Source: CAUYXS01 sp965248495
GTDB taxonomy: Bacteria; Chloroflexota; Dehalococcoidia; Lucifugimonadales; Australimonadaceae
Length of the DNA stretch: 64,000 bases
Reading direction: 5' to 3'
Assembly (NCBI GenBank): GCA_965248495.1
Contig: CBDFJL010000003.1
Location: 248,001-312,000, forward strand
Positions 16,356 to 24,947 of this stretch are shown piece after piece. How positions within the stretch are numbered: the stretch's first letter is position 1; each line of letters begins with the position of its first letter. A program made the translations under genes and the position numbers. Under the pieces are notes generated by a model. It saw nothing but the letters and a program-made list of their open reading frames with translations. It was not told the DNA's origin and made no database searches.

Positions 16356-17168
16356 TTGAAGATCCTGCTGGCACCCCATTTTCGGCTAGTTCTCTTGTTG
16401 GCCGTCGTCGCATCGGCCATTTCGGGAGTGGTCCACGCGAACGGAGTCACGGGTAAAGATGTGGCGACGGAGTCACATTTTCACCTGACGGCTAACCTGC
16501 AATTTTGTCGCGATCGAGTCGAGCGAGTGGTCGAAGTGAAGGACACCTGTGCCGGAGATGTAACGGAGCGGGGGATCTTCGGCAACCTGTTTACGTTCAC
16601 GCATCCGGGGACGCCGAACTCGGCGGTTATCAGTCAGTGGTCTGCTGAACTGAAGGGAAATCGGGACAAGAACGCAACGATACAGGGCTCGCTCACCATC
16701 GATGTTGATCTGCCTGACCAGTCCTTCGGCTCAGCGACAGGCCAGATCATGGTGTCGTTCAACGTGGGATTCCATCGCGTGCCCTTCAGCCCCTTCGTCG
16801 CCGAGGAGCCCAACCACTGGAACTTCGAGGGACCTTTCCAGATAACCGGCGGTACGGGCTTCTATGCCGGGATACAGGGTCAAGGGACCATGGGGGGTAC
16901 GGTCCATGGACACCCATGGGGAGAGAACTCGACATCCGAAGAAGGGCAACGGCCTTGGCAGGATTTCGTGATGATCGGCACGGCGCAGTTCCCGGGTTCG
17001 ATCGGCGGAAGCACAACCGCTGGAACCAATGGCTGCGCGTTCGGCCTTGGCCACGAGAACCCCTGGTTCGACGGCAGCGTTTGGGGTGAGAACAACTCGA
17101 ACAACGCCAAGAGCGAGCCTGGCGCCCGTGCCGACCAAGTTGGGAAAAGGGAGATCTGCCGGGACTAG
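16356..17168 (+). CDS. Secreted protein, possible allene-oxide-cyclase/dirigent-like barrel
   Basis: 270 aa. The TTG start at 16356 is preceded seven bases upstream by GGGAGGTG; no ATG fits. Residues 1-30 are a Sec signal peptide (LVLLLAVVASAISGVVHANG). The mature protein is beta-rich with few Cys. Its stretch GPFQITGGTGFYAGIQGQGT resembles the glycine-rich strand of allene-oxide-cyclase-barrel proteins, though this is a weak resemblance. The C-terminal ~70 residues are Asn/Gly-rich. It is divergent from the FHA-winged-helix regulator and has GTCAG repeats upstream, so it is the likeliest output gene of the signalling locus. Confidence 0.7.
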   Translation: MKILLAPHFRLVLLLAVVASAISGVVHANGVTGKDVATESHFHLTANLQFCRDRVERVVEVKDTCAGDVTERGIFGNLFTFTHPGTPNSAVISQWSAELKGNRDKNATIQGSLTIDVDLPDQSFGSATGQIMVSFNVGFHRVPFSPFVAEEPNHWNFEGPFQITGGTGFYAGIQGQGTMGGTVHGHPWGENSTSEEGQRPWQDFVMIGTAQFPGSIGGSTTAGTNGCAFGLGHENPWFDGSVWGENNSNNAKSEPGARADQVGKREICRD

Positions 17169-17223
17169 TTGCGCGGATCACGTTGGTCTTCCCCCTTCAC
17201 AGCCCAACGTTGGGGAATACTGG

Positions 17224-17257
17224 AGAGCCCCTCAGCCGGCGATGGCTGAGGGGCTCT
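17224..17257 (+). terminator. Strong hairpin downstream of the secreted-protein gene
   Basis: A perfect 14-bp stem (AGAGCCCCTCAGCC and its complement) encloses a six-base loop 56 bp after the stop codon. No T-run follows (GCCGTTCC), so it may act as a weak terminator or as an mRNA 3'-end stabiliser. Confidence 0.6.
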
Positions 17258-17301
17258 GCCGTTCCGAGTGGGCTCCAAATGGTTCGCCCAGTGGGCTCAT
17301 T

Positions 17302-17343
17302 GTGTGTACATGGTGGAGATGAGGGAGATGGGCGAGAAGCTCT
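17302..17343 (-). repeat. ssrA-3'-end-like dispersed repeat, copy E (inverted)
   Basis: Read on the minus strand it contains TCTCGCCCATCTCCCTCATC followed by TCCACCATGTACAC, i.e. the CATCTCCACC core with a short internal duplication. It is opposite in orientation to the other four copies. Confidence 0.4.
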
Positions 17344-17485
17344 CCCCACCTCAGTCGAGACTTCGGGTTCACGACCAATCGCACGTAGGTCGTGCTGATC
17401 CCGACACTAAACGAGACTAGTCGCAGACAGCCAGGGCGCGCAGCGCCGCCGAACCCCAGCAACCGACGCAGCGGTGTTCAGGATG

Positions 17486-17523
17486 TAGATAGGTTCTCCC
17501 CCGTCTCCACCAAGAACACGACC
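17486..17523 (+). repeat. ssrA-3'-end-like dispersed repeat, copy B
   Basis: Contains GGTTCTCCCCCGTCTCCACC followed by AAGAACACGACC. It is the copy that best preserves the tmRNA-like GGTTC...CCACCA end. It lies just upstream of the lipoprotein hydrolase gene; copy C overlaps that gene's stop. Confidence 0.5.
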
Positions 17524-17578
17524 AGCCCTAGAGAGCGTATGCTCGCCGCCCGCTGGACCTGCGAATGGTTGGGGCGAC

Positions 17579-18712
17579 ATGACATACGGTCGAATGATCC
17601 TGTGGCCAGTCCTCGCCTTCCTGGTAATTGGATGCTCCAGTTCCACCACCGTCCCTGAAACGAAGACCGAAGCCGCGACCAGCACAACCGGGATCATCGA
17701 GGTAGCGGCAGCTACCCCCAACCATCCTGTACCTCCGGTATCGGCGCCAGCTCCAGGCCCGACGATCGAACCGACAGCAGCCCCGGCAACGGCCGAACCG
17801 CAGGCGACCCGATCGCCCACGTCAACCCCAGTCCCAACGCCGACTGCGACTCCTTCGCCCACACTGCCGATCGCTGCTAGGCCAATCGGGACCATTGAAG
17901 AAGTCACCGAGGAACAGTGTCTAGGCTCGTATGGTGAGGAGTGCAGACGGGCTGCGGTGGCTTGCCCTGGCATCGCTAGCGCTGTTGCGAGGATTCGTGT
18001 TACGGGCGCGGGCGAAGCTGGAACGATTCTGCTGCCGACGGGTTCCAGAGGGACGGCTTGGTATCGGGTGGGGGAAGAGAATCCTCAAGGAATCGACGGC
18101 ATCGTTGTTGCGTTGACCGAAACGCTGCTTGGGGACGGGTTCAAGCTGGTCGAAGTCGCGTGGGACGAGCCAGGGGTCTGGGAAGGGCCCGGTGGGTCAA
18201 TCACGCTTGCGTGTCGATCGGCCACAGTGTTCCGATGGTTAGAGCAGAACGTCCACAGCAGTGGCCCTTTGATAGCGCAAGGGAACAGCGGGGGGAATGC
18301 GCAGATCGCACTCTCACTTGCGTACTACGGACTCGACGAGATCCTCGACCTGGCAAACCTCAGCGGAGGCCCTCCCCCTTGCCCTCTCTCCCTGGACGGG
18401 GTCTTGAACCGCGGTGCCGGGGGCGATTGTCTTCCCTGGAAAGAGGGTTGGGACGGTTCCGGTGAACCGATATTGTCCGACCAGCCTCGAGTCCATTACC
18501 CGGGCACGAAGGTTCGGTTCTTCCTAGGGGAGAACGAACCAACCTGGTACATCGGCGAGACCGCACAAGCTTATTACGAAGCGATCACTTCGGAGAAATC
18601 ACTGCAGATCGTGCCGAATACGGCTCACGGTGTTCACCGGACACAACACGGGGCCGAGGCCCTGATCTCGGCTGTTCGGGAGGTGGCCGGACTACCGGTG
18701 TCGGGAGACTGA
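17579..18712 (+). CDS. Lipoprotein with alpha/beta-hydrolase-like domain
   Basis: 377 aa. The signal peptide ends in the lipobox LVIGC (Cys ~19), so the protein should be an exported lipid-anchored protein. A ~85-residue Pro/Thr/Ala linker follows. The globular part (about 110-377) has two disulfide-prone Cys pairs, the nucleophile-elbow-like GNSGGNAQIALSLAYYG and a late His (NTAHGVHRTQHG), the order Ser-Asp-His of alpha/beta hydrolases. Overall similarity is weak, so the enzyme class is uncertain. The gene is bracketed by ssrA-like repeats B and C, like a one-gene module. Confidence 0.75.
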   Translation: MTYGRMILWPVLAFLVIGCSSSTTVPETKTEAATSTTGIIEVAAATPNHPVPPVSAPAPGPTIEPTAAPATAEPQATRSPTSTPVPTPTATPSPTLPIAARPIGTIEEVTEEQCLGSYGEECRRAAVACPGIASAVARIRVTGAGEAGTILLPTGSRGTAWYRVGEENPQGIDGIVVALTETLLGDGFKLVEVAWDEPGVWEGPGGSITLACRSATVFRWLEQNVHSSGPLIAQGNSGGNAQIALSLAYYGLDEILDLANLSGGPPPCPLSLDGVLNRGAGGDCLPWKEGWDGSGEPILSDQPRVHYPGTKVRFFLGENEPTWYIGETAQAYYEAITSEKSLQIVPNTAHGVHRTQHGAEALISAVREVAGLPVSGD

Positions 18713-18741
18713 TCTCCCCCATCTCCGCAATGAACACGGAC
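18705..18741 (+). repeat. ssrA-3'-end-like dispersed repeat, copy C
   Basis: Contains GATCTCCCCCATCTCCGCAA followed by TGAACACGGAC. It overlaps the stop of the lipoprotein-hydrolase gene and marks the point where GC content rises and the MacAB/two-component operon begins. Confidence 0.45.
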
Positions 18742-18936
18742 AACCCGAGCTGACCCCAGCAAGCCAAGGGTCGGGAAAAGACCTTTTTATTGTCGACAAT
18801 AGCGTGTGGGGGTGGACCGGGCTCCGATACCTCCAGGAGTGGGCGGGCATCGCGAAGTCGTTCGACATCGCGACCGGATTCTTCGAGATAGGGTCGCTGC
18901 TGGTACGACGGCCTTTCCCGCCCGTCCACGACCCCG

Positions 18937-19803
18937 CTAGGGCTGCGGGGCCTGCCTGCCTCGTTGGCCGCCCTGGCGGAAGCCGCCGAAGGCGCCGCCC
19001 AGCGGCCCGTCGCCGAGGCTGATGACGCTGGCTACCTGGCCTCCGTCCTCGGTGGACGCCACGACGACGGTCACCGCCACGCCGGCCGTCAGCAGCTCTC
19101 CCGCGCTGGCGATGGTCTCGGAGACCGTCACCACGGTGTCGGCAGTGACCAGCACGTCGGTCGTGCCGTCGGCTGTCACGACGCCGATGGTCGTGCCGTC
19201 GAAGGAGTCGATGGTGCCCGTGACGAAGGCAATGCCGCCAAAGCCGCCCCGGCCGCCTCCCCCGAAGCCGCCGAGCCCGGCGCCAAGCGCGCCCAACGTG
19301 ACGACGTTGGCCGTCGTCGTGCCGTCGCCGTCCGTGGCCCCGATGATGGTGACGTCGGTGCCTGCCGTCAGCTCGCCGCTCGCTTCGGCGATGGTCTTGG
19401 AGACCGTCACCGTGGTGTCGGCCGTAACCCGCACGTCGCGCTCACCGTCGTCGCTCTCGACGGTGAGCGTGTCGCCGTCGAACGAGGCGACCGTGCCGCT
19501 GATGGCGTTCCCACCGAAGCCACCGAACGCGCCGCCGCCAAAGCCGCCGGGGCGTTGGCCCCCGTCGCCGGGGAGCGCCCCGCCGGACCCGTCTGGGGCG
19601 CCATCGCCCCCGGCGTTCGTCCCGTCATCTCCTGGCAGGCCGGTCCCGGCGCCTCCGCCGAAGGTGCTGGGGTCGATGGTAAACGTGCTCGATGCGGGCG
19701 GGGCATCCTCACCGTCGTCGGTGACGATGGCGTAGACCGCGCCACCGCCTCCACCGACGAGGGCGAGGAAGACGGCGGCCAAAATGAATGCCTTGGTGCT
19801 CAA
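18937..19803 (-). CDS. Exported Gly-rich protein with two DUF5666 domains
   Basis: 288 aa. An N-terminal TM/signal segment (AFILAAVFLALVGGGGGAVY) is followed by a Gly/Asp-rich spacer and two copies of a beta-barrel-like unit (about 105-175 and 190-262), each of the form GT(V/I)xSFDGxTxxV..DVxVTADTxVTVS. This is the DUF5666 pattern, of unknown function. Between and after the units are Gly-Phe-Arg-rich linkers. It is the last gene of the RR/HK/MacAB-like operon, 24 bp after the permease, so its role is probably tied to envelope export or stress. Confidence 0.75.
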   Translation of the reverse strand: MSTKAFILAAVFLALVGGGGGAVYAIVTDDGEDAPPASSTFTIDPSTFGGGAGTGLPGDDGTNAGGDGAPDGSGGALPGDGGQRPGGFGGGAFGGFGGNAISGTVASFDGDTLTVESDDGERDVRVTADTTVTVSKTIAEASGELTAGTDVTIIGATDGDGTTTANVVTLGALGAGLGGFGGGGRGGFGGIAFVTGTIDSFDGTTIGVVTADGTTDVLVTADTVVTVSETIASAGELLTAGVAVTVVVASTEDGGQVASVISLGDGPLGGAFGGFRQGGQRGRQAPQP

Positions 19804-19827
19804 GTGATGCCTCCGCTGGCGGCTCCG

Positions 19828-21048
19828 CTACTCATGGCGGAGCGCGTCGATGGGGTGTAGGCGTGCTGCCCGCGTGGCCGGGTAGATGCCGAAGAAGAGG
19901 CCGATGGCCGCCGAGACGACCATGGCCAGGATGGCGATGTCGCCGTTGAACGCGGTGTTGAACTGCTGCCCCGCGAGGTTGCGGCCGTTGAGGGCGAGGC
20001 CGGCCAGGAAGCCGGCGAAGACGCCGATGCCGCCACCGGCCAGGCTCAGCAGCGTGGCCTCGGTCACGAACTGGAGCAGTAGGTCGCGCCGCTTCGCGCC
20101 CAGTGCCTTCCGTATGCCGATCTCCCGCGTCCGCTCGGTGACCGACACCAGCATGATGTTCATGATCCCGATTCCACCAACGAGCAGCGAGATGCTGGCG
20201 ATGGCACCGAGGAACACCGTGAAGGTCTCGGTGGTCTCCTCCAAGGTCTCGATGGTGTCCTGCTGGTTGGTGATCCGGAAGTCGTCTTCGTCGGTGATGC
20301 GGTGCCGCAGGCGCAGCAGCGTCGAGATCTCGCGGGTCGCGGCGTCCATCAGGCCGATGTCGGCCACCTGCACGTTGATGCTCTGGACGATGATGCCGCC
20401 CTGAGCGGTCCGCTCGCCCGACAGCCGATAGTAGGCGGTGGTTAGCGGTACCAGCGCTTGCGTGTCCGCGGACCCGAAGCCGCCCCCGCGGGCTTCGAGC
20501 ACGCCGATGACGGTGAACTCGCGCCCGTTGATGCGCACGACGGAGCCGACCGGGTTGCGCTGGCCGAACAGGTCCTCGGCGACGGTGGCTCCGAGGACGA
20601 CGACCTCAGAGCGGTTGGTGACGTGCGCGGGAGAGATGAATTCCCCCGTCTCCACGCGCACGTTCCGCGTCTCGTCGTACTCCGGCGTGATGCCGAGGAT
20701 GCCGGCGAATGTGCTCTCGCCCTGCGCGACCAGCGACGCTGTGGTCGACACCTCGGGCGCAACGCCCAGCACCGACGGCGCGAAGACCAGGTCGACCAGC
20801 GCGTAGGCGTCGTCCAGCGTAAGCGGTGAGGCATCGCCACTGCCGGTGTTGGCTTCGCGAACGAACAGGAGGTTCGTCCCCAGCGCCTGGATACGGCTGG
20901 TGACGGCCTCCTGGGCGCCGCGCCCGACGGCCATGAGCGATATCACCGCCGCGACGCCGATGATGATGCCCAGCAGCGTGAGCATTGCGCGCAGTTTGTT
21001 GGCGCCCAGCGACGACCAGGCGGTGGCGACGATGTCCAGCAGGGTCAC
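19828..21048 (-). CDS. MacB/FtsX-type ABC transporter permease
   Basis: 406 aa. The N-terminal TM helix (LRAMLTLLGIIIGVAAVISL) is followed by a periplasmic MacB-PCD domain (about 45-240). The C-terminal FtsX unit has three TM helices with VGGIGIMNIMLVSVTERTREIGIRKALGA, diagnostic of the MacB/LolC superfamily. With the ATPase and MacA-like adaptor it forms a mechanotransmitting efflux or lipoprotein-release system. Its start overlaps the ATPase stop by 4 bp. Confidence 0.92.
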   Translation of the reverse strand: MTLLDIVATAWSSLGANKLRAMLTLLGIIIGVAAVISLMAVGRGAQEAVTSRIQALGTNLLFVREANTGSGDASPLTLDDAYALVDLVFAPSVLGVAPEVSTTASLVAQGESTFAGILGITPEYDETRNVRVETGEFISPAHVTNRSEVVVLGATVAEDLFGQRNPVGSVVRINGREFTVIGVLEARGGGFGSADTQALVPLTTAYYRLSGERTAQGGIIVQSINVQVADIGLMDAATREISTLLRLRHRITDEDDFRITNQQDTIETLEETTETFTVFLGAIASISLLVGGIGIMNIMLVSVTERTREIGIRKALGAKRRDLLLQFVTEATLLSLAGGGIGVFAGFLAGLALNGRNLAGQQFNTAFNGDIAILAMVVSAAIGLFFGIYPATRAARLHPIDALRHE

Positions 21049-21746
21049 GGGCGGGCGTCCTTCGCCGGCTGCCGCTCGTCGCCGACCAACAGACCGTCAT
21101 GCAGGATGAGGGCCCGTTGCGTGAACGCCGCGATCTCGGGCTCGTGGGTGATGATGACGATGGTGACGCCGAGCTCGCGGTTCAGGCGTTGCAGCGTCGC
21201 GATGATCTCGGTACTGGCGTTGGAATCGAGGTTGCCCGTCGGCTCGTCGGCCAGGACCAGAGGCGCCTCCGTGACCAGCGCCCGGGCGATGCCCACGCGC
21301 TGCTGCTCGCCGCCCGAGAGCTCCGGGGGCCGGTGGCCGCCCCGCTTAGCCAGGCCGACGGCGCTCAGCGCCTCACGCGCTCGGGCACGGGCGCCGCGGC
21401 GATTGCCACCGTACAGCAGCGGCAGCGTGACGTTGGCCTCGGCGGTGAGCCGCGGAAGCAGGTTGTAGGACTGGAAGACGAAGCCGACCTTGCCGTTGCG
21501 TATGGCCGCCAAACGGTCGTCGCTCAGGCTTCCGACGTGCTCGCCGTCCAACGTGTAGCTGCCGGAGGTCGGCACGTCCAGGCAGCCCAGTACGTTCATC
21601 AGCGTCGATTTGCCCGAGCCGGAAGGGCCCATGATGGAGACCATTTCGCCGGCCTCGATGGCGATGCTGACGCCGCCCAGCGCCGCCACCTCGACGGTTC
21701 CCAGCCGGTAGACCTTGGTAACGGAGTCGAGCTCGAGGAGCGCCAA
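21045..21746 (-). CDS. ABC transporter ATP-binding protein (MacB/LolD type)
   Basis: 233 aa. Walker A GPSGSGKST (near residue 40), Q-loop FVFQSYNLLPRLTA, signature LSGGEQQRVGIARAL, Walker B LVLADEPTGNLD and H-loop IIITHEPEIA are all intact. It pairs with the FtsX-type permease downstream (4-bp overlap) and directly abuts the adaptor gene upstream. Confidence 0.95.
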   Translation of the reverse strand: MALLELDSVTKVYRLGTVEVAALGGVSIAIEAGEMVSIMGPSGSGKSTLMNVLGCLDVPTSGSYTLDGEHVGSLSDDRLAAIRNGKVGFVFQSYNLLPRLTAEANVTLPLLYGGNRRGARARAREALSAVGLAKRGGHRPPELSGGEQQRVGIARALVTEAPLVLADEPTGNLDSNASTEIIATLQRLNRELGVTIVIITHEPEIAAFTQRALILHDGLLVGDERQPAKDARP

Positions 21747-23555
21747 CTAGTTGCCCCCGCCCTGGCCGCCCTGGCCGCCCTGGCCGCCCTGGCCGATGGT
21801 CACGTCGAAGCCGCCGCCCTCGGCAGGGCGCACACGAAACTGACCGCCGCCAGGCAGCTGGCCGCCAGTCGGTATCTGACCGCCGAGGCCCCGTACCTGG
21901 CCGAAGCCCCCAAAGCCGCCGAACCCCGTGAAGGTCGACCCGGCGTCCGGTGCGTCCATGACGACCGACTCGCCCTCGCTCAGACCCGCGACGACCTGCA
22001 CCCAGAAGTCGTCGCTCTCTCCCAGCGCAATGGGCCGGTTTTCTCGCGTACCGTCGTCGAAGACCTGGACGAAGGGGTCGGCGAAGGTCCCTTGTACCGC
22101 GGCCGTCGGGATGAGGAGGACGCCCGAGACCTGGCTCACGACCACCGACGCGGTCGCGCTCAGCCCCTCCCGGAGCTCGATGCCGTCCGGGACCTCGACC
22201 CGCACCTGCACGGGGTAGGTGACCACACCCTGCTGGCTGGTCGCCCCCGCGCCGATCGAAGAGATACTGCCCTGGAGCACCCGCCCGGCCAGAGCATCCA
22301 TGCGGACTATCGCCGGAGCGCCCTCGGCCACTGAGAGCACATCGATTTCGTCGATGATGCCTTCGATCTCGACGATGGTCGGGTCGACTACCTCGAGGAC
22401 CGTCCGGTCCACCCGCAGCGTGTCGCCAACGTTGGCGACGATGCTGCTGACGACGCCGGACATCGTCGCCCGCAGCGTCGTCCCGTCGAGGAGCGCTTGT
22501 GCGTCGTCAACCGCGATCGCCGCGATCTCTACATCCTTTTCCGCGAGTGCCAGCACCAGCGCGTCGGGCCCGTCCTCAGCGTCCGCGAGCGTGTCGCGGG
22601 CCGACTCGAGGCCGTCTTCAGCCTTGGACACCGCCTGGTCGGCGGTGAACGCCGCGGTGTCGGTCGTGGACCGTGTCGAGGCCAGTGAGTCCACCGCTTG
22701 CTGGTGGGCGTCCCACGCAGCCGTAAGCTCGTCACTCACGCACCTGTCCTGGCTCGTGGCCTGGCCGCCTCCGCAGTTCCCGAACAGGGCGCCGGGGAAC
22801 AGGCTCCATGAGGCCACCACCGTCTCACTCCACGCCGTGGCCGGGTCGTCGGCGGGTAGGCCGCCGGGGTAGGCGCTCACGCCCGTAGCGAAGAGCGCGT
22901 CGAGGTCGATGGCGAACGCCGTCAGCAGCTCGTCCGGCGCCGTGTCCAGCTGTGCCGTGCCGAGCTCGATGTCGAACCACTGGCGGAAGGCCGCGGCGTA
23001 GGCGTCCCGTGCGTCGTCGGCGACCTTCGCGGCATCGGCGACTTTGCGGTCACCGTCCCTTATCTTCACGGCCAGGTCCGCCTCTGCGTTGGCCAGTGCC
23101 GTGACGGCCGCATCCCGGGACGCGGCGGCGGAGGCCAGCGCCTCCGCGTCGTCGACGAGCGACGTCAGCGCATCTTCGGCGTCGCGGAGGGTCACGCGGG
23201 CGTTGAGCAGGTCGCGCTCCAGGCTCGCGACGGTCGCCTCGTCGAGGCGCGCCAGTGACTGGCCCTCGGTAACGGCGTCACCCTCGTCCACGAGGACCTC
23301 AGTCAGGACGCCTTCGGGCTCGAAGACCTGCCACTCGCGCTCGGGGAAGGCGACGGTGCCGTTGGTCGACACCTGGTTCACCAGGTCGCCGATCTGGGCG
23401 GGGACGAGCTGCTCATCGTCACCGACGGCGCTGTCGGAGCCGACGATGGCGCCGGTGGTGGCGTAGCCGCCGAAGATGGCCGCGGCGAGGACTCCCGCGA
23501 GCGCGCCCGCCTGCCACAAGTGGATGGTTTTCAACGTTGCCCAGAGCGTTCCCAT
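21747..23555 (-). CDS. MacA/HlyD-family efflux periplasmic adaptor
   Basis: 602 aa, long for the family (~380-450). An N-terminal membrane anchor (LAGVLAAAIFGGYATTGAIV), then a lipoyl half (EPEGVLTEVLVDEGDAVTEG), an extended coiled-coil hairpin rich in Ala/Asp/Glu (about 115-345), the second lipoyl half (LRATMSGVVSSIVANVGDTL) and a beta-barrel. The long hairpin carries an insert with two Cys. The C terminus is a Gly/Gln low-complexity tail (GQGGQGGQGGQGGGN). In this probable monoderm the adaptor would extend the MacB-like pump towards the cell wall. Confidence 0.88.
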   Translation of the reverse strand: MGTLWATLKTIHLWQAGALAGVLAAAIFGGYATTGAIVGSDSAVGDDEQLVPAQIGDLVNQVSTNGTVAFPEREWQVFEPEGVLTEVLVDEGDAVTEGQSLARLDEATVASLERDLLNARVTLRDAEDALTSLVDDAEALASAAASRDAAVTALANAEADLAVKIRDGDRKVADAAKVADDARDAYAAAFRQWFDIELGTAQLDTAPDELLTAFAIDLDALFATGVSAYPGGLPADDPATAWSETVVASWSLFPGALFGNCGGGQATSQDRCVSDELTAAWDAHQQAVDSLASTRSTTDTAAFTADQAVSKAEDGLESARDTLADAEDGPDALVLALAEKDVEIAAIAVDDAQALLDGTTLRATMSGVVSSIVANVGDTLRVDRTVLEVVDPTIVEIEGIIDEIDVLSVAEGAPAIVRMDALAGRVLQGSISSIGAGATSQQGVVTYPVQVRVEVPDGIELREGLSATASVVVSQVSGVLLIPTAAVQGTFADPFVQVFDDGTRENRPIALGESDDFWVQVVAGLSEGESVVMDAPDAGSTFTGFGGFGGFGQVRGLGGQIPTGGQLPGGGQFRVRPAEGGGFDVTIGQGGQGGQGGQGGGN

Positions 23556-23564
23556 GCGTGTTCG

Positions 23565-24947
23565 TTACTCCTCTTCCCGTGCCGGCAGCTCGAACCTGAC
23601 TCGGCTTCCCTCTCCGGGCGTGCTCTCGGCCCAGATGCGCCCGCCGTGTGCCTCGACCAGCTGCTTGGCGATGGTCAGGCCGAGGCCGACACCGCCCGTG
23701 GCCCGCGAGCGTGAAGGGTCAGCGCGATAGAAGCGCTCGAAGGCGTGCTCGAGCTCGTCGGGCTCCATGCCCGCGCCACTGTCCGCGACGGTGAGGCGGA
23801 CCCCGGCCCTTGCCGGCTCGGCGGAGACCTCGATGGTGCCCCCCGCGGGGGTGTGGATGACCGCGTTGTCCAATAGAATCCCGAGCACCTGACTGATACG
23901 GGCACGGTCCATCTGGATCGTGGGGAGGTCCTGGGTGACTCGAGACGTCAGCCCGACCCCCTTTGCTGACGCTCGGGGCTGGAACGCATCGGTCGTCTCC
24001 TGCACGAGGTCGCCGACCGACGTCGGCTCGGGGCTGAGGCGCAGCACGCCGGCCTCGGCCTGGGCCACTAGGGAGAGGTCGTCGACCAGGTGCGTCAGGT
24101 TGCCGACCTGCCCGAGAACGTTGCCCAGTGAGCCTTCGGTGGCGTCCATGACGCCGTCGCGCATGGCTTCGAGGTAGCCCTGGATGTTGGCGATGGGCGT
24201 CCGGAGCTCGTGGGCGACGTCGGCTACGAGGTTTCGGCGTAGATCCTCGACCTGCTCGAGCTCCGCAGCCATGACGTTGAAGGTGCGGCTGAGCCGGCCG
24301 ATCTCGTCGTCGCTGGAGACGGGGACGCGTTGGCCGAGGTCGCCCTGGCCAAGCCGCGCCGCCGCGGTCTCCAGTCCGCGTAGCGGCGCCATGGTGCGCC
24401 GCGAGAGGAAGGTGACGACCGCGATGCCCGTCAGGCCGGCGGCGATGCCGATCCACAGCAGCGAGCCATTGATGGCACTGGCCACCTGAGACGCACGGGG
24501 CTCCGGCGCAACGAAGGGCGGGAGGTCGGTCGCCTCTATGCTCAGGGAGCCAACCTCTACCCCTTCGTCGCCGACGATGGGCACTACGTTGATGCGCCTG
24601 CCGAAGAGCGATTCGAGGCCGAAGTCGGGCCGCGGGCGAAATTCGCCGTGCGAGTCGCCGATGATGCCGCCCTCCCTGTCGAAGACCACCAGGCGCCGGT
24701 CGAAGAACGACCCGGCCTCCTCCAGCATCTGCTGGACATCCCGGAAGCCACGGAACCGCGTGTAGTTGGTCTCGACGATCTCCTGGACGCGCTCGGTGCG
24801 GACCCGCTCCAGCTCCTCCTGAAAGCGCGCCGCTTCCGCCGACGCCGCGATACGTGTCGACACGCTGACGCTACCGAGGACGATCGCCAGGACGATGGCG
24901 AAGCCGATGAGCAGGCGGACCTCCAGCCGAGTGAGCCACTTAACCAC
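23565..24947 (-). CDS. Sensor histidine kinase
   Basis: The GTG start at 24947 (GTGGTTAAG, protein begins MVKWLTRLEVRLLIGFAI) overlaps the response-regulator stop; the frame's upstream part is out-of-frame overlap with that gene. ~460 aa: TM1, a ~130-aa extracytoplasmic sensor, TM2, HAMP (RRTMAPLRGLETAAARLGQG), H-box VAHELRTPI, N-box LLDNAVIHTP, then DSGAGM and GGVGLGLTIAKQLV. It is a complete HisKA/HATPase. It should phosphorylate the co-transcribed regulator and control the MacAB-like pump that follows 9 bp later. Confidence 0.93.
   Translation of the reverse strand: MVKWLTRLEVRLLIGFAIVLAIVLGSVSVSTRIAASAEAARFQEELERVRTERVQEIVETNYTRFRGFRDVQQMLEEAGSFFDRRLVVFDREGGIIGDSHGEFRPRPDFGLESLFGRRINVVPIVGDEGVEVGSLSIEATDLPPFVAPEPRASQVASAINGSLLWIGIAAGLTGIAVVTFLSRRTMAPLRGLETAAARLGQGDLGQRVPVSSDDEIGRLSRTFNVMAAELEQVEDLRRNLVADVAHELRTPIANIQGYLEAMRDGVMDATEGSLGNVLGQVGNLTHLVDDLSLVAQAEAGVLRLSPEPTSVGDLVQETTDAFQPRASAKGVGLTSRVTQDLPTIQMDRARISQVLGILLDNAVIHTPAGGTIEVSAEPARAGVRLTVADSGAGMEPDELEHAFERFYRADPSRSRATGGVGLGLTIAKQLVEAHGGRIWAESTPGEGSRVRFELPAREEE

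Larger units (their letters stand above)
17169..17578. other. Intergenic region with hairpin and two ssrA-like repeats
   Basis: 410 bp without a gene. It contains the hairpin at 17224-17257 and two oppositely oriented ssrA-3'-like repeats (17302-17343 minus, 17486-17523 plus). I see no credible coding frame. Confidence 0.6.

Noticed and set aside
19022..19735. Plus-strand Ser/Pro/Val-rich ORF
   Set aside because: Antisense shadow of the DUF5666 gene, whose strand has signal peptide and domain repeats.
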